Assembly: GCA_965646445.1 (NCBI GenBank)
Contig: CBFFZW010000002.1
Location: 43,190 to 107,189 of the forward strand
Reading direction: 5' to 3'
DNA: 64,000 bases
Source of the DNA: UBA11524 sp965646445
GTDB taxonomy: Bacteria; Bacillota; Clostridia; Christensenellales; Aristaeellaceae
Every line of letters starts with the position of its first letter. Positions within the stretch are counted from its first letter, which is position 1. The notes under the pieces are model-generated. The model was not told the DNA's origin. It made no database searches and was given only the letters and a program-made list of their open reading frames with translations. The position numbers and the translations under genes were made by a program. Shown here in pieces: positions 9,031 to 16,438 of the stretch.

Positions 9031-9633
9031 ATGAAACATGTCTACCTCATTGGCGATTCCATCCGCCTGGGCTATGCCGCCCACGTCCGCGCGCTGCTGG
9101 AAGGCAAGGCCACGGTGGACGCCCCTGAAGAAAACTGCCGCTTTCTTCAGCACACCCTGCGCTTTCTCCACGAATGGGCGGAAACCGCCTCCTGCCCCCC
9201 TGAGGACATCGACCTGGTGCACTGGAACAACGGCTCCTGGGATGTCTGCCATTTCTGGGGCGATCCTGCGCCGATGACCTCCCTCGCGCAGTACGGACAG
9301 CTTCTGCGCCACGTTCACGGGCAGATCAGAAGGGTCTTTCCCCGGGCCAGGATCGTTTTCGCCACCACCACCCCGGTAGATGAAAGCCGTCCGAAATTCC
9401 AGCAGGGTGTGCCAGTACGCACCAACGCAGAGATCGAGGCTTTCAACCAGGTGGCCAAGGATACCATGGCCGAGCTGCGGGTGCCGGTGAACGACCTGTA
9501 CCTTTTCGCCCAGGACCTGAACGCGCTGCATGACGACTGGGTGCACTACACCCCGGAGGGCAGCCGGGCCCTTGCAGGAAAAGTGGTCTCGTTTATGGAA
9601 CCCTATCTGACGGAGGTTGAGACACATGAATGA
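9031..9633 (+). CDS. SGNH/GDSL-type hydrolase, divergent
   Basis: A 200-residue cytoplasmic protein of the SGNH fold. Block I is GDSIRLGY near the N-terminus with the nucleophile serine, and block V is DWVHYTPEGS with the catalytic Asp and His. The Asn block is atypical (HWNNGSWD instead of GxND). Such enzymes in glycan loci are mostly acetyl-esterases. The ATG at 9031 follows AAGGAGG. It overlaps the start of the GH130 gene by 8 bp, so the two are translationally coupled and probably act on the same imported sugar. Confidence 0.8.
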   Translation: MKHVYLIGDSIRLGYAAHVRALLEGKATVDAPEENCRFLQHTLRFLHEWAETASCPPEDIDLVHWNNGSWDVCHFWGDPAPMTSLAQYGQLLRHVHGQIRRVFPRARIVFATTTPVDESRPKFQQGVPVRTNAEIEAFNQVAKDTMAELRVPVNDLYLFAQDLNALHDDWVHYTPEGSRALAGKVVSFMEPYLTEVETHE

Positions 9634-10600
9634 GCTTCATTCCAGTCCGGTGATGACCCGCTGCGCCCAAAATCCCCTGCTGACGGCGGCGCAGGTTCCC
9701 TATGACAGCAGCCTGGTCTTCAACGCGGGCGTCATCCGCAAGGACGGCAGGTATTACATGGTCTTCCGCAACGATTACGGCCACCAGGGCGGCGGCAGCT
9801 TCAGGGGCACCAACATCGGCCTGGCGGAAAGCGAGGACGGCCTCCACTGGAGGGTGCGCCCGGAACCCCTGTACATGCTTCGGGATCAGGAGATCAGCCG
9901 CGCGTATGATCCCCGCCTGATCGTCATTGAGGAGAAGATGTACATGTGCATGGCGGTGGATACCCGCCACGGCATCCGCGGGGCCATCGCGTCTGTCAGC
10001 GATGACTTCAGCCGGATTGAGATCATCTCCATGACCGTGCCGGACAACCGCAACATGGTGCTGTTTCCGCAGAAAATCGGCGGCGAGTTCGTCCGTCTGG
10101 AGCGGCCCTTCCCCGTGTACGGACGGGGCGGTCGGGATCGCTTCGATATTTGGATTTCCTTCTCCCCCGACCTTGTGTACTGGGGCAAATCCCAGCTGCT
10201 GGCCGGTGTGGAGGACTTCCCCTTCGCCAACGACAAGATTGGCCCCGGCGCGCCGCCCGTGCTCACCGACGCGGGCTGGCTGGCGGTCTGTCACTCGGTG
10301 GACATCGACCCCGCCCGTGGGAAAAACGGTTGGGAGGATACCTGGAAGAAGCGCTACTGCGCCACGCTGATGCTGCTGGACAGGGAGAACCCTGCCAAGG
10401 TGCTGGGCATCTGCCGGACGCCGCTGCTGGCCCCGGAAACGGCCTATGAGCGGGACGAGGGCTTCCGCACCAACGTGATCTTCCCCACCGCCGCCGTCAG
10501 GCTTGACGACGACCGCCTGCGCGTGTACTACGGCGCGGCGGATACAGTCATCGCGGGCGCGGAGGCGAAGATCAGCGAACTAATCGATTTGTGCAAGTAA
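9626..10600 (+). CDS. GH130 beta-1,4-mannoside phosphorylase-like enzyme
   Basis: A 324-residue cytoplasmic protein of glycoside hydrolase family 130, which phosphorolyses beta-mannosides and related oligosaccharides. Family signatures are NAGVIRKDGRYYMVFRND, the SRAYDPRL segment, NMVLFPQKIGGEFVRLERP and RTNVIFPTAAV, with DDDRLRVYYGAAD at the end. The ATG at 9626 was chosen because CGGAGG lies 9 nt upstream; an in-frame TTG at 9617 abuts that site. It is the last gene of the importer operon and is followed by a terminator. Phosphorolysis would conserve energy from the imported sugar. Confidence 0.9.
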   Translation: MNELHSSPVMTRCAQNPLLTAAQVPYDSSLVFNAGVIRKDGRYYMVFRNDYGHQGGGSFRGTNIGLAESEDGLHWRVRPEPLYMLRDQEISRAYDPRLIVIEEKMYMCMAVDTRHGIRGAIASVSDDFSRIEIISMTVPDNRNMVLFPQKIGGEFVRLERPFPVYGRGGRDRFDIWISFSPDLVYWGKSQLLAGVEDFPFANDKIGPGAPPVLTDAGWLAVCHSVDIDPARGKNGWEDTWKKRYCATLMLLDRENPAKVLGICRTPLLAPETAYERDEGFRTNVIFPTAAVRLDDDRLRVYYGAADTVIAGAEAKISELIDLCK

Positions 10601-10605
10601 ACGAA

Positions 10606-10639
10606 CAGCCCGGCATCCGCGTGAGGCCGGGCTGCTTTT
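10606..10639 (+). terminator. Rho-independent terminator of the glycan operon
   Basis: CAGCCCGGC and GCCGGGCTG form a 9-bp stem around an 11-nt loop, followed by CTTTT. Confidence 0.85.
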
Positions 10640-10760
10640 GTATATCCTGTCCGTTTACGCCGTGATCGTCGCTGCCGCATTCCTCAAACAAGTTCATAAA
10701 AGCCTCAGATACCAAGGCGGCCCCGAAAGCGATAACAAGGGCCTGCATAACGCCTGCTGC
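10635..10760 (-). pseudogene. Fragment resembling Maff2 conjugative-element membrane protein
   Basis: Reading the minus strand, about 42 codons give VMQALVIAFGAALVSEAF, then MNLFEECGSDDHGVNGQDIQK. This resembles the core of Maff2-family small membrane proteins of clostridial integrative conjugative elements (pattern LQ.LVIALGAG...NLLEGYGNDNPGAKSQ, from memory). After that point the similarity stops and no Shine-Dalgarno start is present, so it would be a remnant. It overlaps the terminator at its end. No other conjugation gene is visible nearby. The match is from memory and could be chance. Confidence 0.4.
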
Positions 10761-10832
10761 ATGGCGGCGGCTATTTAGTTTTCTGTTGGATACTGTTCTG
10801 GAAATCTTAATTTGCCGCACTGCCGCGTTCAG

Positions 10833-11441
10833 TTATGCTCTCGCTGTCAGCCGCCGCGCCATCAGCCGTGCTTCCCGTCTGGCCGTCTGTTCCGCTTCCC
10901 GCACAATCGCCTCCGCGTCCCGGCCTTCCAGATCAAGGGCTTCGGCCTTCACCACGGTAAAGCCGGGATTCCCCAGCGTCCGCAGCACGGCGCGGATATA
11001 CCCCGTCCCCCAGTCCTCCTGACCGATGGGACTTCCCGCCGTGGTGATGTAGGCTGCTTCCCTGCCCCGGCACAGGCCGATGCAGCGGTCCGCCTCATAA
11101 CGGAAGGTCAGGTTGCGCACATAGGCGTGCTCCACCCACACCTTCAGCATGGAAGGAAAGGACAGATCCCAGTAGGGCGCGGCCACCGCCACCGCGTCGG
11201 CCTCCCGCAATTCCCGCCCTACCCGCAACAGCGGATGCTCCCAGGCCTGCTGATCGCACAGGGCTTCCTTCAGGGCAAGAACTTCCGCGTTCTCCGGGCA
11301 CAGGCCCATGGACGGCAGACAGTGCTCCACGATTTCAAGCCCGGGGCAGGCGTGCGAAAGCTCCTCCGTAAAAACCCGGGCCAAACGCAGGGTACGGGAC
11401 GCTTCTCCCCGTGGGCAAGCATCGACAAACAGCAGCTTCAT
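10833..11441 (-). CDS. NAD(P)H-dependent flavodoxin-fold oxidoreductase
   Basis: A 202-residue cytoplasmic protein with the flavodoxin-like fold of FMN-dependent NADH-azoreductases/quinone reductases. The phosphate-binding loop is VDACPRGEASRTLRLA near the N-terminus; AVAVAAPYWDLSFPSMLKVWVEHA is the second FMN-contact region, and YITTAGSPIGQEDWGTGYIR the third. The ATG at 11441 follows GAGGAGG at 9 nt. It stands alone, divergent from the BMP importer, and likely reduces quinones or electrophiles. Confidence 0.85.
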   Translation of the reverse strand: MKLLFVDACPRGEASRTLRLARVFTEELSHACPGLEIVEHCLPSMGLCPENAEVLALKEALCDQQAWEHPLLRVGRELREADAVAVAAPYWDLSFPSMLKVWVEHAYVRNLTFRYEADRCIGLCRGREAAYITTAGSPIGQEDWGTGYIRAVLRTLGNPGFTVVKAEALDLEGRDAEAIVREAEQTARREARLMARRLTARA

Positions 11442-11602
11442 GATCGCAGCCTCCTCGCTATGATAAAAAAAGTACGCTCCCATCCGCGGAAAATCCTGCT
11501 TGTGGCCCGGGCATTGCAGGAATTTCGCTTTGTCATCGCGAATGAGAATGACGGTTAAATCTTTCCGAAATGCTTCGGAAAATGATTTGGAGGTATTTCC
11601 GC

Positions 11603-12595
11603 ATGAAGAAACTGTTCGCACTGCTCATGACCCTGTGCCTGTGCCTGGGCATGATGGCTTTCCCCGCTCTGGCGGAGCAGGAGGAGAAGCCCCTTTCCGT
11701 GGCCGTGGTGCTGGCCGGCACCCAGGGCGACCGCTCCTTTTATGATTCCTCGGTGGAGGGCCTGAACCGGCTGGTGGCCGACTTTGGCGTAACCCCCAAG
11801 ATTTTCGAGTGCAAGGAGGACGCCTCCCTGTATGAGAACAGCCTCTACGACGCCGCTGACACCTGCGATGTGGTGATCGCCGTGGGCTGGCAGTTCTGGG
11901 ATTATCTGTCCAAGGCCGCGCCCGAGTATCCGGACGTGAAGTTCATTTTCGTGGACAACGGTCTGGACGGCGTGGGCGACAACCTGATGTCCATCGTTTA
12001 CGCCCAGAACCAGGGCTCCTTCCTGGTGGGCTACATTGCCGCCAAGCTGACCGCCACGGGTAAGATCGGCGTGGTAGGCGGCGAGGACGGCGCCACCATC
12101 AACGACTTTATCGTGGGCTATGAGGCGGGCGCCAAGTACGCCAATCCCGATGTGGTGGTGGAGCGTCAGTACACCGATACCTATGAGGATCCCGCCAAGG
12201 GCAAGGAGGCGGCCACCACCCTGTACGACGGCGGCTGCGACATCGTGTTCGCCGTGGCCGGCAAGACCGGCGAGGGCGTCTTCGAGGCGGCGGCCGAATC
12301 CGGCAACTACGCCATCGGCGTGGATTCCGACCAGAAGTACATTAACCCCGACGTGATTATCTGCTCCATGATTAAGCGGGTCGGCCAGTCCATTTATGAT
12401 ACGGTCAGCGACATGGAGAACAGCTATCAGCCCGGCGCCATCTGGATGGCGGGTATGGACACCGGCTTTATCGACGTGGCCTACGGCGCCGACGATATGC
12501 CTCAGCAGGTTTCCGACGAGCTGAAGACGGAGGTCGAGGAAATCAAGGCCAAGATTATTTCCGGCGAGATCGAGGTGCCCACGGCGCTGAACTAA
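11603..12595 (+). CDS. BMP-family (PnrA-like) nucleoside-binding protein
   Basis: A 330-residue secreted binding protein of the basic membrane protein family, the nucleoside-recognising part of BmpABC/NupABC-type importers. A signal peptide (MKKLFALLMTLCLCLG...FPALA) precedes SVAVVLAGTQGDRSFYDSS, the classic BMP opening; later come GSFLVGYIAAKLT, KIGVVGGEDGATI and AIGVDSDQKY. No canonical lipobox is seen; cleavage after ALA is likelier, which is unusual for a Gram-positive binding protein. The start follows TTTGGAGG. The ATPase and two permeases follow after a 244-bp hairpin-rich gap. Confidence 0.92.
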   Translation: MKKLFALLMTLCLCLGMMAFPALAEQEEKPLSVAVVLAGTQGDRSFYDSSVEGLNRLVADFGVTPKIFECKEDASLYENSLYDAADTCDVVIAVGWQFWDYLSKAAPEYPDVKFIFVDNGLDGVGDNLMSIVYAQNQGSFLVGYIAAKLTATGKIGVVGGEDGATINDFIVGYEAGAKYANPDVVVERQYTDTYEDPAKGKEAATTLYDGGCDIVFAVAGKTGEGVFEAAAESGNYAIGVDSDQKYINPDVIICSMIKRVGQSIYDTVSDMENSYQPGAIWMAGMDTGFIDVAYGADDMPQQVSDELKTEVEEIKAKIISGEIEVPTALN

Positions 12596-12600
12596 CGTTT

Positions 12601-12820
12601 CGTTCAAGTGGCGTACGCCACTTGAACGAGAAGCTGAGGAATGTTTTTCTCCGCAAAAACAAGTTTTGCTGCGAGAAACTCCCCGCCCCGCCGGCAAAGC
12701 CGGCGGATACGAATTGAGTCTGCCGACGGCAAGTTACTTGACTGTTTCTCTGCATTCTTGTATGGCAGCCTGCGCGGGCAGCGGAGCGATCCCCTGCCCG
12801 CCTTTTTCAACCTGAATCTG
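12601..12820 (+). repeat. Intergenic hairpin array (candidate distant relative of repeats A and B)
   Basis: The 244-bp gap between binding protein and ATPase holds a perfect 28-nt palindrome (12601-12628, core AAGTGGCGTACGCCACTT), a long imperfect hairpin near 12640-12678, CGCCGGCAAAGCCGGCG (12689-12705) and a hairpin around GCGGGCAG/CTGCCCGC (about 12774-12801). The first palindrome has the same GTGGC-RTAYGCCAC core as repeats at 24420 and 36723, and ACTTGA recurs at 12736, as in those copies. None has a T run. A role in mRNA stability or in setting binding-protein excess is inference. Confidence 0.5.
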
Positions 12821-12839
12821 GATAGCGAGGCGAACGCTT

Positions 12840-14381
12840 GTGACAGATGAAACCATCGTTTCCTTCCGGCATGTATCCATGCAGTTTCCGGGCGTGCTGG
12901 CCAACGACGATGTGTCCCTGGATATACGAAAGGGCGAGGTTTTCGCGCTGGTGGGCGAAAACGGCGCGGGCAAATCCACGCTGATGAACATCCTTTACGG
13001 CATGAACGCCCCCACCACGGGGAAGGTCATTGTCAAAGGGCAGGAAATGACGCGCTTCAGCCCCAGCGAGGCCATCGCCAGGGGGGTAGGCATGGTGCAT
13101 CAGCATTTTATGCTGACGCCCTCCTTCACCGTGGCGCAGAACATCACCCTGGGCCGCGAGCCCCGCAGGGGCGGCGTGTTTTCCGACCTCAAAAAGGCCA
13201 ACGCCATCGTGGAAGACCTGGTGCTGGAATATGGCCTGAAGGTCAACCCCACCGACCGGGTGGACGAAATCAGCGTGGGCCTTCAGCAGCGGGTGGAAAT
13301 CCTCAAGACCCTGCACCGCGGCGCGGATGTGCTGATCCTGGACGAGCCCACCGCCGTGCTCACCCCCCAGGAGACGGACGAGCTGTTCCACGTCATCCGC
13401 CGCATCGTCAGGGAAAAGCGGATGACCATCATCATCATCACCCACAAGCTCTACGAGGTGATGGCCATTTCCGACCGCGTGGGCGTCATGCGGGCGGGCC
13501 GCCTGGTGGGCGTGGAATACACGCGGGATGTCAACGAGCGCGCGCTGGCCTCCATGATGGTGGGCCGGGAGGTGCTGCTGGGCCCCCTCGAGCATCCCGC
13601 CGTCACCGGGCAGGAGGACGCCCCCGCCGTCACCGTGGAGAACGCGCAGGTGCTGGACGACCGGGGCCTCCCCGCCGTCCGGGGCATTTCCTTCCAGGTT
13701 CGCCGGGGGGAAATTCTGGGCATCGCGGGCATTGAGGGCAACGGCCAGAGCCAGCTGGTGGAGGCCATTACGGCCCTGCGGCCCCTGCGCGGCGGCGACG
13801 TGCGCATCGGCGGAACCTCCATCCGCCACCTGACCCCCGGCCAGGTGCGGGCCCTGGGCGTGGCCCATGTGCCGGAGGATCGGCTAAAGACCGGGGTTTC
13901 CGCCCCCGCCGACATCACCGATAACCTGATTGTCGGCCGGGAAAAGCAGAAGCGCTTCTCCCTTCTGGGCATCCATATGAAGCGGCGGGCCATCCGCCGC
14001 TACGCCCAGGAGCTTTTCAGCCGGTTCGACATCCGCGGCGCGGGCGTGGACGTGCCCGTGGGCAGCCTCTCCGGCGGCAACATGCAGAAGGTCGTGGTGG
14101 CCCGGGAGTTCGCCTTTGACACGCCGGTGCTGGTCATCTCCCAGCCCACCCGGGGCGTGGACATCGGCGCCATGGAGGCCATTCATCAGTTCATCATGGA
14201 GAAGCGCAACAGCGGCTGCGCCATCCTGCTGGTCAGCGCCGACCTCGACGAGCTTTACCGCCTGTCCGACCGGCTGCTGACCGTCTACGAGGGCCGCGTC
14301 ACCGGCGAATTCATCCCCTCCGCCATCAGCAAGGCGGAGCTTGGCTACTACATGACCGGCGGCAAGGAGGCGGAAGCATGA
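12840..14381 (+). CDS. Nucleoside-type ABC importer ATPase (two ATP-binding domains)
   Basis: A 513-residue ATPase with two fused ABC domains, as in YufO/NupA and ribose-type importers. Domain 1 has Walker A GENGAGKST and the FMLTPSFTVAQNITLG Q-loop region; Walker B is ADVLILDEPTAVLTPQE. Domain 2 has a degenerate Walker A (GIEGNGQSQ) but an intact signature (SLSGGNMQK), typical of the second half in this family. It starts with GTG at 12840 after a weak AGCGAGG site. It overlaps the next gene by 4 bp (ATGA). It energises uptake of the ligand bound by the 11603 product. Confidence 0.93.
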   Translation: MTDETIVSFRHVSMQFPGVLANDDVSLDIRKGEVFALVGENGAGKSTLMNILYGMNAPTTGKVIVKGQEMTRFSPSEAIARGVGMVHQHFMLTPSFTVAQNITLGREPRRGGVFSDLKKANAIVEDLVLEYGLKVNPTDRVDEISVGLQQRVEILKTLHRGADVLILDEPTAVLTPQETDELFHVIRRIVREKRMTIIIITHKLYEVMAISDRVGVMRAGRLVGVEYTRDVNERALASMMVGREVLLGPLEHPAVTGQEDAPAVTVENAQVLDDRGLPAVRGISFQVRRGEILGIAGIEGNGQSQLVEAITALRPLRGGDVRIGGTSIRHLTPGQVRALGVAHVPEDRLKTGVSAPADITDNLIVGREKQKRFSLLGIHMKRRAIRRYAQELFSRFDIRGAGVDVPVGSLSGGNMQKVVVAREFAFDTPVLVISQPTRGVDIGAMEAIHQFIMEKRNSGCAILLVSADLDELYRLSDRLLTVYEGRVTGEFIPSAISKAELGYYMTGGKEAEA

Positions 14382-15457
14382 AGCGCGGACATCGCCTGGA
14401 ATATCTTCTGGCCCTGGCGGTCAGCGTCGGGCTGGCCCTGCTCCTTGGCGCGGGCATCATGGCGCTGACCGGCCACCACCCCCTGGAAGGGTATCAGCTG
14501 ATGCTCCAGGGCGCCTTCGGCACCCAGCGGGCCGTGGGCAACACCCTGGCCAAGGCGGCGACCCTCTGCCTGACGGGCCTGGCCACGGCCATCGCGGCCC
14601 AGGCGGGCATTTTCAATGTGGGCGGCGAGGGACAATTGTACCTGGGCGCCATGGCCTCCGCCGTGGTGGGCGCCAGGCTGGCCGGGCTTTCCCCCTGGAT
14701 TGGCGTTCCCCTCTCCCTGCTGGCTGCCATGGCCGCGGGCGGGCTTTACGCCTGGGTGCCCGCGATGCTGAAGGTCAAAATGAAGGTAAACGAGGTCATC
14801 ACCACCATCCTGCTGAACTCGGCGGCCATCTACTTCTGCACCTACCTGACCAACGGCCCCCTGAAGACCATGGAGCGCGGCATCTCCTCCGGCACGGACG
14901 CCATCGACCCGGCCTTCATGTTTGACCGGCTGATCCGCCGTTCCAGCCTGACGGAGAGCATCTTCCTCACCGCCGTCATCGCCTTCCTGGTGTGGTATGT
15001 GATGCGCAAAACCACCGCCGGGTTCCAGATGAAGCTCACCGGGCAGAACGGCCGCTTCGCCCATTACAGCGGCATCCGTTCCGGCCGTCTGGCCGTGGGC
15101 AGCATGGTAGCCTCCGGCGCCATCTGCGGCCTGGTGGGCATGTTCGAGGTCTTCGGCCTGCACGGGCGGTTCATCACCACGGTGTCCAACGAGTTTTACT
15201 ACGACGGCATGCTGGTGGCCATGATCGTGCGCTACAATCCCCTGGGCATCATCCTCATGAGCCTGTTCTTCGGCGCGATGAAGATCGGCAGCAGCGCCAT
15301 GGAGCTCAACGCGGGCATCCCCAGCAGCCTGGTGGTCATCATTCAGTCCATTATTATCTTCTTCATGGCGGCGGAGCAGGGCATCGTCAGCGCCCTGCAG
15401 GCCCGCCGCGCCCAGCGCAGGGCGGCGCAAACGCTGCGAAAGGAGGCCCGGACATGA
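14378..15457 (+). CDS. Nucleoside-type ABC importer permease 1 (YufP/NupB type)
   Basis: A 359-residue multi-helix permease of the branched-chain amino acid/ribose-like permease family (BPD_transp_2). Features are an N-terminal helix from LEYLLALAVSVGLALLLGAG, the ATAIAAQAGIFNVGGEGQLYLGA motif typical of the nucleoside subgroup, and a late block including ATGYDGMLVAMIVRYNPLG-like residues (YYDGMLVAMIVRYNPLG is seen). It overlaps both neighbours by 4 bp, so translation is coupled. Confidence 0.92.
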   Translation: MKRGHRLEYLLALAVSVGLALLLGAGIMALTGHHPLEGYQLMLQGAFGTQRAVGNTLAKAATLCLTGLATAIAAQAGIFNVGGEGQLYLGAMASAVVGARLAGLSPWIGVPLSLLAAMAAGGLYAWVPAMLKVKMKVNEVITTILLNSAAIYFCTYLTNGPLKTMERGISSGTDAIDPAFMFDRLIRRSSLTESIFLTAVIAFLVWYVMRKTTAGFQMKLTGQNGRFAHYSGIRSGRLAVGSMVASGAICGLVGMFEVFGLHGRFITTVSNEFYYDGMLVAMIVRYNPLGIILMSLFFGAMKIGSSAMELNAGIPSSLVVIIQSIIIFFMAAEQGIVSALQARRAQRRAAQTLRKEART

Positions 15458-16392
15458 ACGACTTTTTCTCCATTGTGAACGTCGGGCTTTTCCAGAACAC
15501 CCTGCGCACCGCCACCCCCGTGGTGCTCTGCGCCCTGGGCTGCCTGATGACCGATCATGTGGGCATGATGAACATCGGCTGCGACGGCATGATGCTCATC
15601 GGCGCTTTCGCGGCGGTCATGGGCTCCTGGGTCAGCGGCTCCTGGGCCGTGGGCATCCTGTTCGGGCTGATGGCGGGGCTGCTGCTGGGCCTTTTGTACG
15701 GCGTGTTCGTCATCAGGTTCAAGAGCGACGAGTTCATCATCGGCGTGGCGCTGAACATCTTCGCCGGCGGCCTGACCACCTTCCTCCTGCGGGAGCTGAC
15801 GGGCCAGAGCGGCACCTTCCACGCGGAGGGCGGCCTGTCCACGCTGCCCCGGCTTCAGGCGGACTGGCTGGAGCGCATCCCCGTCGTCGGGCAGCTGCTG
15901 AACAACAACACCCTGCTGGTCTACGCCGCATGGATTCTGGTGGCGGTGTGCTGGGTGGTCATCTACCGCACGCCCTTCGGCTTCTGGCTGAGGGCGGCGG
16001 GCGAGCATCCACAGTCCCTGCGCTCCGCCGGCAAAAGCCCGGAGCGGATGAAGTACATCGCTTCCCTGCTGTGCGGCGTGCTGGCCTGCCTGTCGGGCGC
16101 GCACCTGTCCCTGGGCTACCTGTCCACCTTCAGCGAGAATATGTCCAATTCGAGGGGCTTCATTGCCGTGGCCTGCGTCATCTTCGGCCGCTCCAACCCG
16201 CCCAGGGTATTCCTGGCGGCGCTGCTCTTCGGCTTCATCGACGCTCTGGGCATGCGGCTGCAGACCTTCGGCATCTCCTCGGCGCTGACGGCCACCTTCC
16301 CCTACCTGGGCACCGTGCTGATGATGGTGCTACTGGTCTGGCGCAACGACCGCAAGAAAAAGCACCTGGCCCAAATGGCAGCAAAGGGCTGA
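15454..16392 (+). CDS. Nucleoside-type ABC importer permease 2 (YufQ/NupC type)
   Basis: A 312-residue permease of the same family as the preceding one. It opens NTLRTATPVVLCALGCLMTD and carries the short GMMNIGCDGMMLIGAF motif that corresponds to NVGGEG in its partner. The conserved GEHPQSLRSAGKSPERMKY cytoplasmic loop contacts the ATPase. The ATG at 15454 overlaps the previous stop codon (ATGA) and has AAGGAGG upstream. The frame remains open further 5', but that stretch lies inside the first permease gene. It is the last gene of the operon. Confidence 0.92.
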   Translation: MNDFFSIVNVGLFQNTLRTATPVVLCALGCLMTDHVGMMNIGCDGMMLIGAFAAVMGSWVSGSWAVGILFGLMAGLLLGLLYGVFVIRFKSDEFIIGVALNIFAGGLTTFLLRELTGQSGTFHAEGGLSTLPRLQADWLERIPVVGQLLNNNTLLVYAAWILVAVCWVVIYRTPFGFWLRAAGEHPQSLRSAGKSPERMKYIASLLCGVLACLSGAHLSLGYLSTFSENMSNSRGFIAVACVIFGRSNPPRVFLAALLFGFIDALGMRLQTFGISSALTATFPYLGTVLMMVLLVWRNDRKKKHLAQMAAKG

Positions 16393-16407
16393 CACACCAA
16401 AACAAGC

Positions 16408-16438
16408 AAAGAGGACGCCGCACAGCGTCCTCTTTTTT
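16408..16438 (+). terminator. Bidirectional terminator
   Basis: AAAGAGGACGC and GCGTCCTCTTT form an 11-bp stem followed by a T run on the + strand and preceded by A residues, so it can serve both convergent operons. Confidence 0.85.

Noticed and set aside
11442..11602. Purine or guanine riboswitch in front of the BMP nucleoside importer
   Set aside because: No purine-riboswitch core or three-way junction can be drawn in the 161-bp gap.
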